From the NCBI GenBank assembly GCA_013373635.1, contig JABXHN010000038.1, forward strand, positions 27,860 to 91,859: 64,000 nt of DNA, read 5' to 3'. Position 1 is the stretch's first letter, and every line of letters begins with the position of its first letter. The notes beneath the pieces were generated by a model, which saw only the letters and a list, made by a program, of their open reading frames with translations, searched no databases and had not been told where the DNA came from. Made by a program: the position numbers and the translations under genes. This stretch comes from Flavobacteriaceae bacterium. Lineage in GTDB: Bacteria; Bacteroidota; Bacteroidia; Flavobacteriales; Flavobacteriaceae. Shown piece after piece: positions 52,031-62,588 of the stretch.

Positions 52031-53584
52031 ATGGTGAAAAGAGAATTAATTATTAGATCTAATTCCGACGTAGCCGAATTTGCCTTGTTAAAGGATGGAA
52101 GATTAACTGAACTACACAAAGAAAAGGAAAGCAGTAATTTTGCTGTTGGCGACATCATGTTAGCCAAAGTGAGAAAACCTGTTACTGGACTTAATGCCGC
52201 TTTTGTAAACGTAGGCTACGAAAAAGATGCCTTTTTACACTATCACGATTTAGGTCCTCAATTTGCCACAGCTATCAAATTTGTAAAGATGGCTACCACT
52301 GGTAAAACAAAAGATTTTTCACTTAAAAATTTTCCATTAGAAAAAGATATAGATAAAGATGGTAGCATCAATGATGTGCTAAAAGCCAATCAATCTATTT
52401 TGGTTCAAATTGTAAAAGAACCCATTTCAACTAAAGGTCCTAGAATTAGTACTGAAATTTCCATTGCAGGTAGATACCTAGTGATGGTACCTTTTTCAGA
52501 CAGAGTTTCCATTTCTCAAAAAATAGAGAGTAAGGATGAAAAGGACCGTTTAAAAAGACTTGTTCGATCAATTAAACCCAAAGGATTTGGGGTGATTATT
52601 AGAACAGTTGCAGAAGGCAAAAAGGTCGCAGAATTAGACAGAGATCTACAAAACTTATTTAAGAAGTGGACTCTGATGTGTAAAAAATTACACAATGCTC
52701 CTCATCCATCCAAAGTATTAGTTGAACTCAATAGAGGATCTTCGATCCTCAGAGATATGTTCAACGATAGTTTTACTGGAATACATATAGATGAAGAGAC
52801 CCTATACGAACAAATTAAAGATTATGTGCAGGAAATTGCACCTAAGAAAGAATCAATCGTAAAGCTGTACGACAACAACAGCATACCCATTTTTGAACAT
52901 TTTGGAATTGAACGTCAGATCAAAACTTCATTTGGTAGAATCGCCACTATGAAAAAAGGTGCCTATTTGGTAATAGAACATACAGAAGCCTTACACGTTA
53001 TCGATGTAAACTCTGGAAATAGATCCAACAAGGCCAACACCCAAGAAGATACTGCATTACAAGTTAACTTAGCATCTGCAACAGAGGTTGCAAGACAGTT
53101 AAGACTTCGAGATATGGGAGGAATCATTGTCGTAGATTTTATCGACATGGCCAATCCAAAACATCGCAAGCAGCTCTTCGATCATCTGACGGAAGAAATG
53201 AAGGAAGACAGGGCAAAACACAAAATACTGCCTCCGAGCAAATTTGGACTCGTACAGATTACAAGACAACGTGTACGTCCCGAAATGGAAATTAAAACAA
53301 GTGAACCTACTCCAACCATCACTGGAAAAGAAGTAGAGGCCCCAATTGTTTTAATAGATAAGATCACCGCCGATTTAGAAAAATTATTAAATGGACCAGC
53401 GAGTAAAAATGATATTTCGCTACATATCCATCCCTTTATTGCGGCTTATCTCACCTGTGGAGTACCTTCCATTCGTTTTAAATGGTTTCAGAAGTACAAG
53501 CGCTGGGTAAAAGTTCAACCCAGAGATGCGTATCGATACTTAGAATACCGATTCAAAAACAAAGAAGGAAAAACAATATATTAA
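52031..53584 (+). CDS. rng: Ribonuclease E/G
   Basis: A 517-residue endoribonuclease of the RNase G size class. It has an N-terminal S1 domain (NFAVGDIMLAKVRKPVTGLNAAFVNVGYEKDAFLHY), the 5'-sensor region and the DNase I-like catalytic domain, with HVIDVNSGNRS and IIVVDFIDM carrying the two metal-binding Asp residues. There is no long disordered degradosome scaffold at the C-terminus. The Zn-link cysteine motif is not in the usual CPxCxGxG form. It would process rRNA and turn over mRNA. Confidence 0.96.
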   Translation: MVKRELIIRSNSDVAEFALLKDGRLTELHKEKESSNFAVGDIMLAKVRKPVTGLNAAFVNVGYEKDAFLHYHDLGPQFATAIKFVKMATTGKTKDFSLKNFPLEKDIDKDGSINDVLKANQSILVQIVKEPISTKGPRISTEISIAGRYLVMVPFSDRVSISQKIESKDEKDRLKRLVRSIKPKGFGVIIRTVAEGKKVAELDRDLQNLFKKWTLMCKKLHNAPHPSKVLVELNRGSSILRDMFNDSFTGIHIDEETLYEQIKDYVQEIAPKKESIVKLYDNNSIPIFEHFGIERQIKTSFGRIATMKKGAYLVIEHTEALHVIDVNSGNRSNKANTQEDTALQVNLASATEVARQLRLRDMGGIIVVDFIDMANPKHRKQLFDHLTEEMKEDRAKHKILPPSKFGLVQITRQRVRPEMEIKTSEPTPTITGKEVEAPIVLIDKITADLEKLLNGPASKNDISLHIHPFIAAYLTCGVPSIRFKWFQKYKRWVKVQPRDAYRYLEYRFKNKEGKTIY

Positions 53585-53590
53585 AAGAAG

Positions 53591-53618
53591 AGCGATCCCA
53601 TGGATCGCTTTTTTTTTT
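53591..53618 (+). terminator. Intrinsic terminator after rng
   Basis: AGCGATCC (53591-53598) pairs with GGATCGCT (53602-53609) and is followed by at least eight T. It lies just before the recX start. Confidence 0.85.
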
Positions 53619-53633
53619 GCTTAATTTTGAAGG

Positions 53634-54104
53634 GTGATACAACCAAAAACATACACCCTTGAAGAGGCAAAACTTCGAATTGCCAACTACTGTGTTTACA
53701 GAGACAGGTCTCATAAAGAGGTTCGTGAAAAACTCAAAAGCATGGGAATGATTCCCTTGGCCATTGATGAGCTCCTAGATTATTTAATTTCAGAAGACTT
53801 TCTAAACGAAGAGCGTTATGCCAAGTCATTTGCAAGGGGGAAATTTAACATCAAAAACTGGGGCAGAGTTCGCATCAAAAGAGAGTTAAAGGCAATGGAA
53901 GTTTCAGACTACTGTATTAAAAAAGCCCTCGCTGAAATCAATCCTCAAGATTATGAAGACACATTTCACAGACTCTCCATAAAGAAAGCCGAATCACTAT
54001 CCAACTATCCGATCCAAGTTCAAAAGAAAAAGCTCGCTGACTACCTGATGTACAGAGGATGGGAATCCTCCATGATCTTTGATAAAATCAATGAGCTTTT
54101 TTAA
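53634..54104 (+). CDS. recX: Regulatory protein RecX
   Basis: A 156-residue helical-repeat protein that modulates RecA filaments. The family pattern is visible: three tandem three-helix repeats, with LRIANYCVYRDRSHKEVREKL at the N-terminus, LNEERYAKSFARGKF and RIKRELKAMEVSDYCI in the middle, and KKKLADYLMYRGW. A GTG start is used because the first ATG is inside the first repeat. It begins only 15 bases after the rng terminator T-run, so it must have its own start site or rely on read-through. Confidence 0.92.
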   Translation: MIQPKTYTLEEAKLRIANYCVYRDRSHKEVREKLKSMGMIPLAIDELLDYLISEDFLNEERYAKSFARGKFNIKNWGRVRIKRELKAMEVSDYCIKKALAEINPQDYEDTFHRLSIKKAESLSNYPIQVQKKKLADYLMYRGWESSMIFDKINELF

Positions 54105-54110
54105 CGACTA

Positions 54111-54719
54111 TTAATTACCACAGCCAGCATTCGATTCAGATAAAATCTGATTGTAGTAATCGTTAGAAATAAATTGAGGGGTATAAGCAGCCCCATTACT
54201 TTCGAGATTACGAGTATAGGATCTAATGTGATTTTTAGAACCACAAACTAAATTTGCATATAAGGTTAATACAGTTTCATTTGAAGTGTGGGTAATCATC
54301 CTTTCAATATCATCAATATCTAAATCTTCGATGAGTGCTCCTACTTTAAGAGCTTCAACTATGGAGACCGATGATTGCTCTGTAAGCTCCGTATAGAGTA
54401 CCGCTAATTCAGCATTGTTAAACTCTCCTATCGAATTTGATTTCATAGGATCTTCTAGTCCTGCCAATTCCAATAACTCTAACACCTTATCCATATGAGT
54501 TTGCTCACTCGAGGATATATTACCAAAGATATTTAGTCTGTAAAGCTCTTTATTATAGAGATAAACATCTCTTGCCAGCTTTTCTTCTTCTCGAAGATAA
54601 CTGAGGTCTTGTTGCTCTACAGCAGTCAATTCTAACACTTGACTGCCATTTCCTGTTTCCTCTTTTGCACAACCTACGAGCATAAAGGCAGCCAAAAGCG
54701 TTGAGATTATTCTAAACAT
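54111..54719 (-). CDS. DUF2202 ferritin-like lipoprotein
   Basis: A 202-residue predicted lipoprotein (lipobox VGC, Cys17). The mature part matches DUF2202, a ferritin-like helical domain, with LREEEKLARDVYLYNKELY near residues 42-60 and SEQTHMDKVLELL, which hold the Glu and Glu-x-x-His residues expected to bind a metal pair. Function unproven. It converges on recX with 6 bases between stops. Confidence 0.88.
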   Translation of the reverse strand: MFRIISTLLAAFMLVGCAKEETGNGSQVLELTAVEQQDLSYLREEEKLARDVYLYNKELYRLNIFGNISSSEQTHMDKVLELLELAGLEDPMKSNSIGEFNNAELAVLYTELTEQSSVSIVEALKVGALIEDLDIDDIERMITHTSNETVLTLYANLVCGSKNHIRSYTRNLESNGAAYTPQFISNDYYNQILSESNAGCGN

Positions 54720-54853
54720 AACTAAATATTAAACTAATATAAAAGTAGGCCTGCATTAGAAAAGCTTATGTAACCATAGATACATATAATGGACAATTAA
54801 CTTTTCATTAACGGACCTTAACTAATTTTACTCTTGGATAAACACCTACTTAA

Positions 54854-55636
54854 ATGACACAATTAGAATTTGAAAAGGCACTTTTGATTAATAAATCTGA
54901 GTTACTAAATCATCCTATCTACAATTCCTTAAGATCGATGGAGGAGGTACAACGATTTATGGAAACTCATTTGTTTGCTGTTTGGGATTTTATGTCTCTT
55001 TTAAAATCACTTCAAAATTCACTTAGCTGTACCAGCATCCCTTGGTTTGCACCAAAGCATCCCAAAGCAGCTCGACTCATCAATGAAATTGTTCTCGGTG
55101 AGGAAACGGATATCGATAGAGATGGTACTCCCATTAGCCATTTTGAGCTCTATTGTAAGGCTATGAAAAAAGCTGGCGCTTCAACTGAATTGTTTGAAGT
55201 GTTTCAGAACAATTGGGATAAACAAAAAACTCCAATTGAAAATATTGAAATAGCCTCACTCCCATCCCATATCAAAGCCTTCTTAAAATTTACTTTTGAA
55301 GTCATCGAAACTGATCAGCCACATATCACTGCAAGTGTATTTACATACGGTAGAGAAACTATTATACCCGAAATGTTTGTTCAACTTTTAGAAGACTTAA
55401 AATCAACTGAATCAAATTTAGATCAATTAGAAGAACTCCAATACTACTTTCAAAGACATATAGAACTCGATGGTGACGAGCATGGACCTATGGCTTTTGA
55501 AATGCTCTCATTACTTTGTGATACCCCGCAAAAATGGGAAGAAGCTCAAATCTACGCCAATAAAGCCATCAAAAAAAGAGCTGAATTTTGGGACGCAATC
55601 TGCGTTGACCTCCATTCAACTCTTCAAGTGAATTAA
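54854..55636 (+). CDS. DUF3050 haem-oxygenase-fold protein
   Basis: A 260-residue cytoplasmic protein of the DUF3050 family, which has a haem-oxygenase-like helical fold. Clear motifs are METHLFAVWDFMSLLKSLQ with the first His, APKHPKAARLINEIVLGEETD, and a later region with YFQRHIELDGDEHGPMAFEM that supplies further His/Glu residues. A di-metal or haem cofactor is plausible. Function unknown. It is divergent from the DUF2202 gene, 134 bases apart. Confidence 0.87.
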   Translation: MTQLEFEKALLINKSELLNHPIYNSLRSMEEVQRFMETHLFAVWDFMSLLKSLQNSLSCTSIPWFAPKHPKAARLINEIVLGEETDIDRDGTPISHFELYCKAMKKAGASTELFEVFQNNWDKQKTPIENIEIASLPSHIKAFLKFTFEVIETDQPHITASVFTYGRETIIPEMFVQLLEDLKSTESNLDQLEELQYYFQRHIELDGDEHGPMAFEMLSLLCDTPQKWEEAQIYANKAIKKRAEFWDAICVDLHSTLQVN

Positions 55637-55660
55637 GATTCAAAAAGCTTTCTGAATCTT
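55635..55660. terminator. Shared hairpin between converging DUF3050 and receptor genes
   Basis: AAGATTCA (55635-55642) pairs with TGAATCTT (55653-55660) with an inner AAAG/CTTT pairing. T residues flank the plus side only loosely. It lies exactly between two converging stop codons and is probably a weak bidirectional terminator. Confidence 0.5.
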
Positions 55661-57498
55661 TATCTTAAAATATAACTGAAGCCTATCATTAGATTCGCTC
55701 CAGGAGCAGGAACGAGATTGGTTTCAGAATACTCAGCATCTAATATGTTGTTTCCAATTAGTGACCATTTGATCTGATCGATTTGGTAACTGATCGATGC
55801 GTCTAATACATTGTAAGAAGTTCCCTTTGTTCTTTCAGCATAGATGTAGGTCAAATTCAAAGGAAGCTGATCTAAAATGCTCCATTGAGAATTTAAAACA
55901 ACTTGGTGCTTGAGAGAATTGATTGCATATCTTGAAAAAGGAACATTGACCTCTTTAATATCGTCATTGATATAGGTATAAGCCAACGAGATTTGTTGTG
56001 TTTGGTTTCCTAAATCGAATGGGGCTACTGCACTAAATTCAAATCCCTTTGTACTGAGTGCAGCAAAATTATTTGCTTTCCATTTAGCTTCTTCTGAATA
56101 CTTTACATAATCGATGAGGTTGTCGGTGTTTCTAATAAAGTATGCCATAGTAATAGACCCTCTATTTAAATCAAACTTTGCCCCGTATTCTTGAGAGAAA
56201 GCAGTTTCAGGTTCGAGATCTTCATTTCCAAGAGTCGTGCTCGATGCGTAATACAAATCTGTATAAGTAGGTATTCTATAGGTATATCCTACATTTGCGT
56301 ATACTTTTGCTCCTTCACTGAGTTTGATTCCGAGATCCACTCCTGGGAAAGCGTGAAATTTAAAATCAGAATAATAGTTAAATGCAATACCCGGTGTGAT
56401 ATCAATTTTCTTATCCTTAGACAATAATTGCTGTTCTAAGAATCCAGTAATCTGCAAACGTTCATGTCCTCCTAAATTATTCGATGCGATAAAGACTTGT
56501 GCGAGTTCCAATCCGTATCCAGTAGTACCAATATTGTTGAACTTTGAAGCGTTTAATGCAACTCCTACCTTGTTAGAAATATGAAGATTTCTGTAGATAG
56601 ATGGATTGTCTCTTATGTAGATGTACTCATCTTGGTTGCGTTTCCAGAACAAACTTGGCTTGTAAACCCAATCCTCATTTTGATATCTTCCGTAGAGCGT
56701 TACAAGGCTCGCTTGAGTCTCTTCGTATTGTTCTGTCGCAGCAGGGGAAGCGTAGAACCCATTAGCTCCAAAGGCTCTGTCAGAAAAGGCTGTCTGAAAG
56801 GTATAATCTCCCGATCCCATTTTGAAATCACTTTTATAAAAGGCATTGAGGTTGTCAAAATCGGTATTGTGACGATAGCCTTCAGAAGTATTCTTGGAAA
56901 TGTGAATGATATGATTGACTTTCTCATTCGACAAATTAAGAGATAAGGCTCCGTTCTTTTGTCCAAAAGAACCACCACTAATAGTCGCCACTCCAGTTCC
57001 TTCTAGATTTTTCTTTGTAACAATATTAATAGCTCCTGTAAAAGCGTTTTGTCCAAAGACACGAGCAGATGGCCCTTTGATGATTTCTATGCGCTCAATG
57101 AGCTCTATAGGAAGTGCGATGTTCATGGTATGATGCCCTGTTTGAGGGTCGTCAACCTTAATTCCATCGATAAGTAGCAGTGTTTGATCAAAACTACCTC
57201 CTCTGATATAAAGGTCCGCTTGCATTCCTTGTGCTCCTCTTCTTCGAATATCTACTCCAGCTACTGTTTGTAATAAATCAGCTAAACTTGTTGCAGCACT
57301 TTTTTGAATTTCTTCTGCCTGAATAACTGTAATTGTTCTTGAGTTTTCTGAAAGTGGAAGATCGATACGAGAAGAGCTTACCACTACTTCTTCTAAATCT
57401 TGAGTTTTAATTGATTCTTGAGCCCACAGAGAGTAATTCATAAGAATTACTATTACTATGAGAACTTTTTTTACGAATGGTTGATTGTAATAGTTCAT
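55660..57498 (-). CDS. TonB-dependent receptor, BtuB-like size
   Basis: A 612-residue outer-membrane receptor with a signal peptide ending LWAQ, a TonB box region (TQDLEEVVVSSSRIDLP), a plug domain (LADLLQTVAGVDIRRRGAQGMQADLYIRGG) and a barrel ending in F-S-Y-I-L-R. There is no N-terminal carboxypeptidase-like domain. Its size and plug resemble vitamin B12 or siderophore receptors, but no B12 riboswitch or Fur-like box was seen in the 91-base gap upstream, which holds only the atpC terminator. Substrate unknown. Confidence 0.9.
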   Translation of the reverse strand: MNYYNQPFVKKVLIVIVILMNYSLWAQESIKTQDLEEVVVSSSRIDLPLSENSRTITVIQAEEIQKSAATSLADLLQTVAGVDIRRRGAQGMQADLYIRGGSFDQTLLLIDGIKVDDPQTGHHTMNIALPIELIERIEIIKGPSARVFGQNAFTGAINIVTKKNLEGTGVATISGGSFGQKNGALSLNLSNEKVNHIIHISKNTSEGYRHNTDFDNLNAFYKSDFKMGSGDYTFQTAFSDRAFGANGFYASPAATEQYEETQASLVTLYGRYQNEDWVYKPSLFWKRNQDEYIYIRDNPSIYRNLHISNKVGVALNASKFNNIGTTGYGLELAQVFIASNNLGGHERLQITGFLEQQLLSKDKKIDITPGIAFNYYSDFKFHAFPGVDLGIKLSEGAKVYANVGYTYRIPTYTDLYYASSTTLGNEDLEPETAFSQEYGAKFDLNRGSITMAYFIRNTDNLIDYVKYSEEAKWKANNFAALSTKGFEFSAVAPFDLGNQTQQISLAYTYINDDIKEVNVPFSRYAINSLKHQVVLNSQWSILDQLPLNLTYIYAERTKGTSYNVLDASISYQIDQIKWSLIGNNILDAEYSETNLVPAPGANLMIGFSYILR

Positions 57499-57537
57499 GA
57501 TAAATATATTTTTTAGAGGGAAGGTTAAATTTAGTGC

Positions 57538-57566
57538 AAAAAAAAGCTGCTAATTTCTTAGCAGCA
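57538..57566 (-). terminator. Intrinsic terminator after atpDC
   Basis: GCTGCTAA (57547-57554) pairs with TTAGCAGC (57559-57566). The nine A before the stem give a strong T-run on the minus strand, 24 bases after the atpC stop. Confidence 0.88.
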
Positions 57567-57589
57567 ATTTTATTTGATTTTATAACGAA

Positions 57590-57871
57590 TTAATCAGCTA
57601 AGACAATAATCTTGTTGTCGTTCATTTCTAAGGTACCACTTTTTATGGTCAAGGCATAACCGCCCTTTTCAACAGCTTCAAAAAGATCTTTATGCTCAGC
57701 ATCTAACTTGATAGAGTTTCCTTTAATCACTACTTCTCCAGCTTGAAGTGAAGAAACAATAGGAGCGTGATTGTTCAATAATTGAAACGACCCACTTACT
57801 CCTGGTGCAGTTACTGATTCAACTTCTCCTGAAAATAAAGTAGCTTCTGGTGAAACGATTTCTAATTGCAT
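57590..57871 (-). CDS. atpC: ATP synthase epsilon subunit, short form
   Basis: A 93-residue epsilon subunit of the F-type ATP synthase. It contains the N-terminal beta-sandwich (MQLEIVSPEATLFSGEVESVTAPGVSGSFQLLNNHAPIVSSL) that binds gamma and the c-ring, but stops where the C-terminal two-helix inhibitory domain would begin; the usual length is about 130-140. The short form is seen in other Bacteroidota. It follows atpD by 21 bases; the other ATP synthase genes are elsewhere. Confidence 0.95.
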   Translation of the reverse strand: MQLEIVSPEATLFSGEVESVTAPGVSGSFQLLNNHAPIVSSLQAGEVVIKGNSIKLDAEHKDLFEAVEKGGYALTIKSGTLEMNDNKIIVLAD

Positions 57872-57892
57872 AGTATTAATTCAAATAGTTGA

Positions 57893-59413
<1,521 letters not shown>

Positions 59414-59473
59414 TTAAATTAAAATAGTTTTGGGCATTTGTTTAAAATAACAAACACACTGTTTTTCAGGCTG

Positions 59474-59481
59474 CAAATATA
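59474..59481 (-). promoter_or_regulatory. Candidate -7 box for atpDC
   Basis: The minus strand reads TATATTTG, a full TAnnTTTG match, 73 bases before atpD. Confidence 0.45.
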
Positions 59482-59529
59482 AGATTTATCTGATAAAAAT
59501 AAACCACAAAAAAGGTATTTTTTAGAAAT

Positions 59530-59555
59530 AAAAAAAGGCACCCGCAGGTGCCTTT
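59530..59555 (-). terminator. Intrinsic terminator after the large TonB receptor
   Basis: A 9-bp stem AAAGGCACC (59534-59542) with GGTGCCTTT (59547-59555) and a CGCA loop. The A-run on the plus side gives a T-run for the minus-strand receptor transcript ending at 59576. Confidence 0.87.
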
Positions 59556-59575
59556 CAAAGATTCAATCGTATGGT

Positions 59576-62326
59576 CTAGTTGTTGAGGGTGAGCGATAAA
59601 TACGCTTGAGCCCCGACATTTCCAGTTCCAATTGCCGAGAAGTATTCCTCGTTAAATAAGTTTGCAGCTCCCAGTTTAAGAACTGATTTTGAATTTGGAA
59701 TACGGTAGTTGACTTGCATGTCCACAACGCGGTAAGAAGGCACCATACCATCCGCGAATGATGCTTGCCATAAATAAGAATCCGACCAGCGATAATTAAC
59801 CATAAAACCTAAGTTGTCTGATAAATTCTCAGCACCGAGATACATTTTAAATTTATGACGTGGCGTATTAAATCCAGGCTCGAAGTCCGGATCAGATGCA
59901 GTGTCGTATTCAAATCCAGCAAAGGTGTAGTTAATCCCAAACTGAAGAACGTCTAAAGAAGTGTCAAATCCAAGATTTAATCCATAAGAAGATATGTCTG
60001 CCGTTGAATTTGTGTAAGCTTGGAAGGCTTGGTAATCTCCATTTTGCAATGCTAAAAGCGATAACGCACCATCTCCAGCCTGACCGTACTTAGGCACCAA
60101 TACCGTTGAATTAGCAATAAAGTCAGCATATTGGTTGTAGTACCCACTAATATCAAGGGTAAACCAATCAAATTGTCCACGGTAACCAAGTTCCACAGCA
60201 GTAACTTGTTCTGGTTTCACCAGTGCAGTTGTCGCTACTTTTGGGGCTCCCATCATGACAGAAGCAGCTGAATAGGCATTTTCATAAGCGTCTCTACCCG
60301 TTAGAGTCACAGAAGAACCACCTGCATAGGCCTGTCCTGCTGTTGAAACAGAAGTTGAAAAGCTGTAGCGATCTAAGTTATCAGGAGAGGATCCTACTAA
60401 ATGTGCTAAGCCCGCATTTAAACCAATGTACAAATCTTGAGTCGTAGGATTTCTGAATCCTGTTTGAAAAGAAGCTCTAATATTGTGGTTGCGATCTTCA
60501 CCCACGGTATAGGTAAACGATCCTCTTGGAGACACAAACCCATCGAACAATTCGTTTTTGTCGTAACGCATGGAAGCGGTAAGTTTTAATCGATCATCCG
60601 CCATTTTCTTCTGAATTTGCGTATACAATCCGTATTCTTTATAAGGTATCGCCCCATCGTTATCGGTAAAGATGGTTCCTTGTGAATTTAAATTGTACTG
60701 ACGGAATGAACCTCCAATTTGAAGATCAAATAGGTCTCCAGTGAGATAGGTTAAATTGTAATTAGCATCGACGTGGGTCAACGAAGTTTCATCGATAAAT
60801 CGTGCTCCAGTACTGAGATCACCATCCGCAATAATTCTGTTAAAAGCAGTTTCAAAACCAGGAGATCCAGGAATTAATCTTCCGCTATCCGCATAAGATC
60901 TCGCTGCAGAATGCGCTATGTCTTCAGATAAAGGTACGCCAGTTCCGATTCCCAATCGAGCACCAATAAATGCCGTCGCATAATCTGTAAACCATTGTGT
61001 ATCTGATTTCCATGCACGGTTCACATTAATCGCTGCAAAACGAGTGTCATAAGATTTACCTGCATCCTCAGTGGTTCTGTACGCTCTGACAAAAAAGTTG
61101 TCATCTTTGATTTCAATTTTGTTTTGAGCAAGCGTAAAATCATTGATGTAGTAACGGTTTGCTCCTTGATAAATCGTCGAACCTTTCCCCATTCTTGAAT
61201 TAAAAATCACTTCCAGAGAACCTCCCGTTGGTCTCCAGTGCAAAGCAGCGTCATACTTAACACTCTTAGCATCGTGAGAGGTCAACTCATCTTCGCGATA
61301 TCCAGTTCTTGAGACTAGTGTGTTTCCACCTACAGTTCCAGAAGGAAGCCCTGCTAATTGATCAAAGTTTAAAGTCGTTGCTACTTCATCTCCGTAGACA
61401 TTTAATCCATTGTAACCTGGATTTGAACGATTCGCTCCAGGGTTTGAAAGATCATCGACACGGTCTGCATGCCAATCTTCCCCTTCCATGTAAGAGACAT
61501 TAATTTTAGCTGCGAATTTATCACTAAACTTTTTAGCGGCACGGATCCCCACATCGTAGAACTGATTGGTCCCAGCAGCTTTTTGAGAGGTAACTCCTGT
61601 TTTTACATAAGAGCTCACTCCTTCAAAATCAAATGGATTTTTGGAACGCATAAATAAGATTCCGTTAAATGCGTTGGCTCCATACAATGCTGATGAAGCA
61701 CCTGGAAGAATTTCCACACTTAGTACATCTAAATCATTCATACCAACGAGATTTCCAAGAACAAAGTTTAAAGCGGGTGAGGAATTATCCATACCATCTA
61801 CCAATTGCATGAAACGGGTGTTCGCAAAGGTTGCAAAACCTCTGGTATTAATCGATTTAAAAGTTAAGGAGTTTACGTTGATATCCACTCCTTTTAAATT
61901 TTGAAGGCCATCGTAAAAATCTACTGAAGAGGTGTTTTGGATTTGTTTTAAACCAATTCGCTCTACTGATACTGGCGATTCAAATAACCGTTCTGGTGTA
62001 CGAGAAGCCGAAATAATAATCTCATCTAACTGCGTATCCGCTTCACTTAAAACAACCGTAATAAACTCGTCTGAAGCGGCCACTCTTATGGTATTTTCAG
62101 AGAAACCAATGCTACTAATACGAATGCTAAAAGGGGTTGTACTTGAAGTTTGTAAGGTGAAATTCCCATCAAAATCACTCACAGCTCCATCGTTGGTACC
62201 CACAACAATAATGTTAGCACCAGGGATTGGAGTTTGATCAGAAGTAACTACTTTACCGTTGAGGGTTGTTTGAGCGTAACCCATGGCAGATAAGCAAATT
62301 GCGATTAAAAATGCTAGTTTTTTCAT
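59576..62326 (-). CDS. TonB-dependent receptor with carboxypeptidase-like regulatory domain
   Basis: A 916-residue outer-membrane receptor with a signal peptide ending GYAQ. An N-terminal carboxypeptidase-like regulatory domain follows (TLNGKVVTSDQTPIPGANIIVVGT, about residues 20-105), then the plug (LDEIIISASRTPERL onward) and a large barrel ending LTLNN. No SusD-like lipoprotein follows, so it is not a classic SusCD pair. It is divergent, 262 bases away, from an MFS sugar transporter, which suggests a shared sugar or oligosaccharide substrate crossing outer then inner membrane. That link is inference. Confidence 0.92.
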   Translation of the reverse strand: MKKLAFLIAICLSAMGYAQTTLNGKVVTSDQTPIPGANIIVVGTNDGAVSDFDGNFTLQTSSTTPFSIRISSIGFSENTIRVAASDEFITVVLSEADTQLDEIIISASRTPERLFESPVSVERIGLKQIQNTSSVDFYDGLQNLKGVDINVNSLTFKSINTRGFATFANTRFMQLVDGMDNSSPALNFVLGNLVGMNDLDVLSVEILPGASSALYGANAFNGILFMRSKNPFDFEGVSSYVKTGVTSQKAAGTNQFYDVGIRAAKKFSDKFAAKINVSYMEGEDWHADRVDDLSNPGANRSNPGYNGLNVYGDEVATTLNFDQLAGLPSGTVGGNTLVSRTGYREDELTSHDAKSVKYDAALHWRPTGGSLEVIFNSRMGKGSTIYQGANRYYINDFTLAQNKIEIKDDNFFVRAYRTTEDAGKSYDTRFAAINVNRAWKSDTQWFTDYATAFIGARLGIGTGVPLSEDIAHSAARSYADSGRLIPGSPGFETAFNRIIADGDLSTGARFIDETSLTHVDANYNLTYLTGDLFDLQIGGSFRQYNLNSQGTIFTDNDGAIPYKEYGLYTQIQKKMADDRLKLTASMRYDKNELFDGFVSPRGSFTYTVGEDRNHNIRASFQTGFRNPTTQDLYIGLNAGLAHLVGSSPDNLDRYSFSTSVSTAGQAYAGGSSVTLTGRDAYENAYSAASVMMGAPKVATTALVKPEQVTAVELGYRGQFDWFTLDISGYYNQYADFIANSTVLVPKYGQAGDGALSLLALQNGDYQAFQAYTNSTADISSYGLNLGFDTSLDVLQFGINYTFAGFEYDTASDPDFEPGFNTPRHKFKMYLGAENLSDNLGFMVNYRWSDSYLWQASFADGMVPSYRVVDMQVNYRIPNSKSVLKLGAANLFNEEYFSAIGTGNVGAQAYLSLTLNN

Positions 62327-62588
62327 AATTTGTTTGAATTAAATATCAATACAATATACTGCTTTTTTTATTTAAGTATCAAAAAATCTAACGCTACATT
62401 GACAATACTGGAATGTTGGATCAGTGATTCAAACTTCTTTTTCATTGAATTCGAAGCTTTTAAATCAATTAGATTTTTTTGCTTTTAAAAAAATAAGAAT
62501 AAAATTTTCTTTTGTGTATTTTTTACATGATGACTTTAGTTTGAAAAAAATAACATAAATTAGGATTCCAATTAAACAAATTAAACTC

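Noticed and set aside
57499..57589. A possible cobalamin riboswitch or iron box before the 612-residue TonB receptor
   Set aside because: The gap is only 91 bases, is AT-rich, and contains the atpC terminator; no B12-box or recognisable operator was seen.
62327..62588. A small gene or RNA in the 262-base gap between the large TonB receptor and the MFS gene
   Set aside because: No convincing open frame, hairpin series or riboswitch motif was found; the stretch is AT-rich and most likely holds two divergent promoters.
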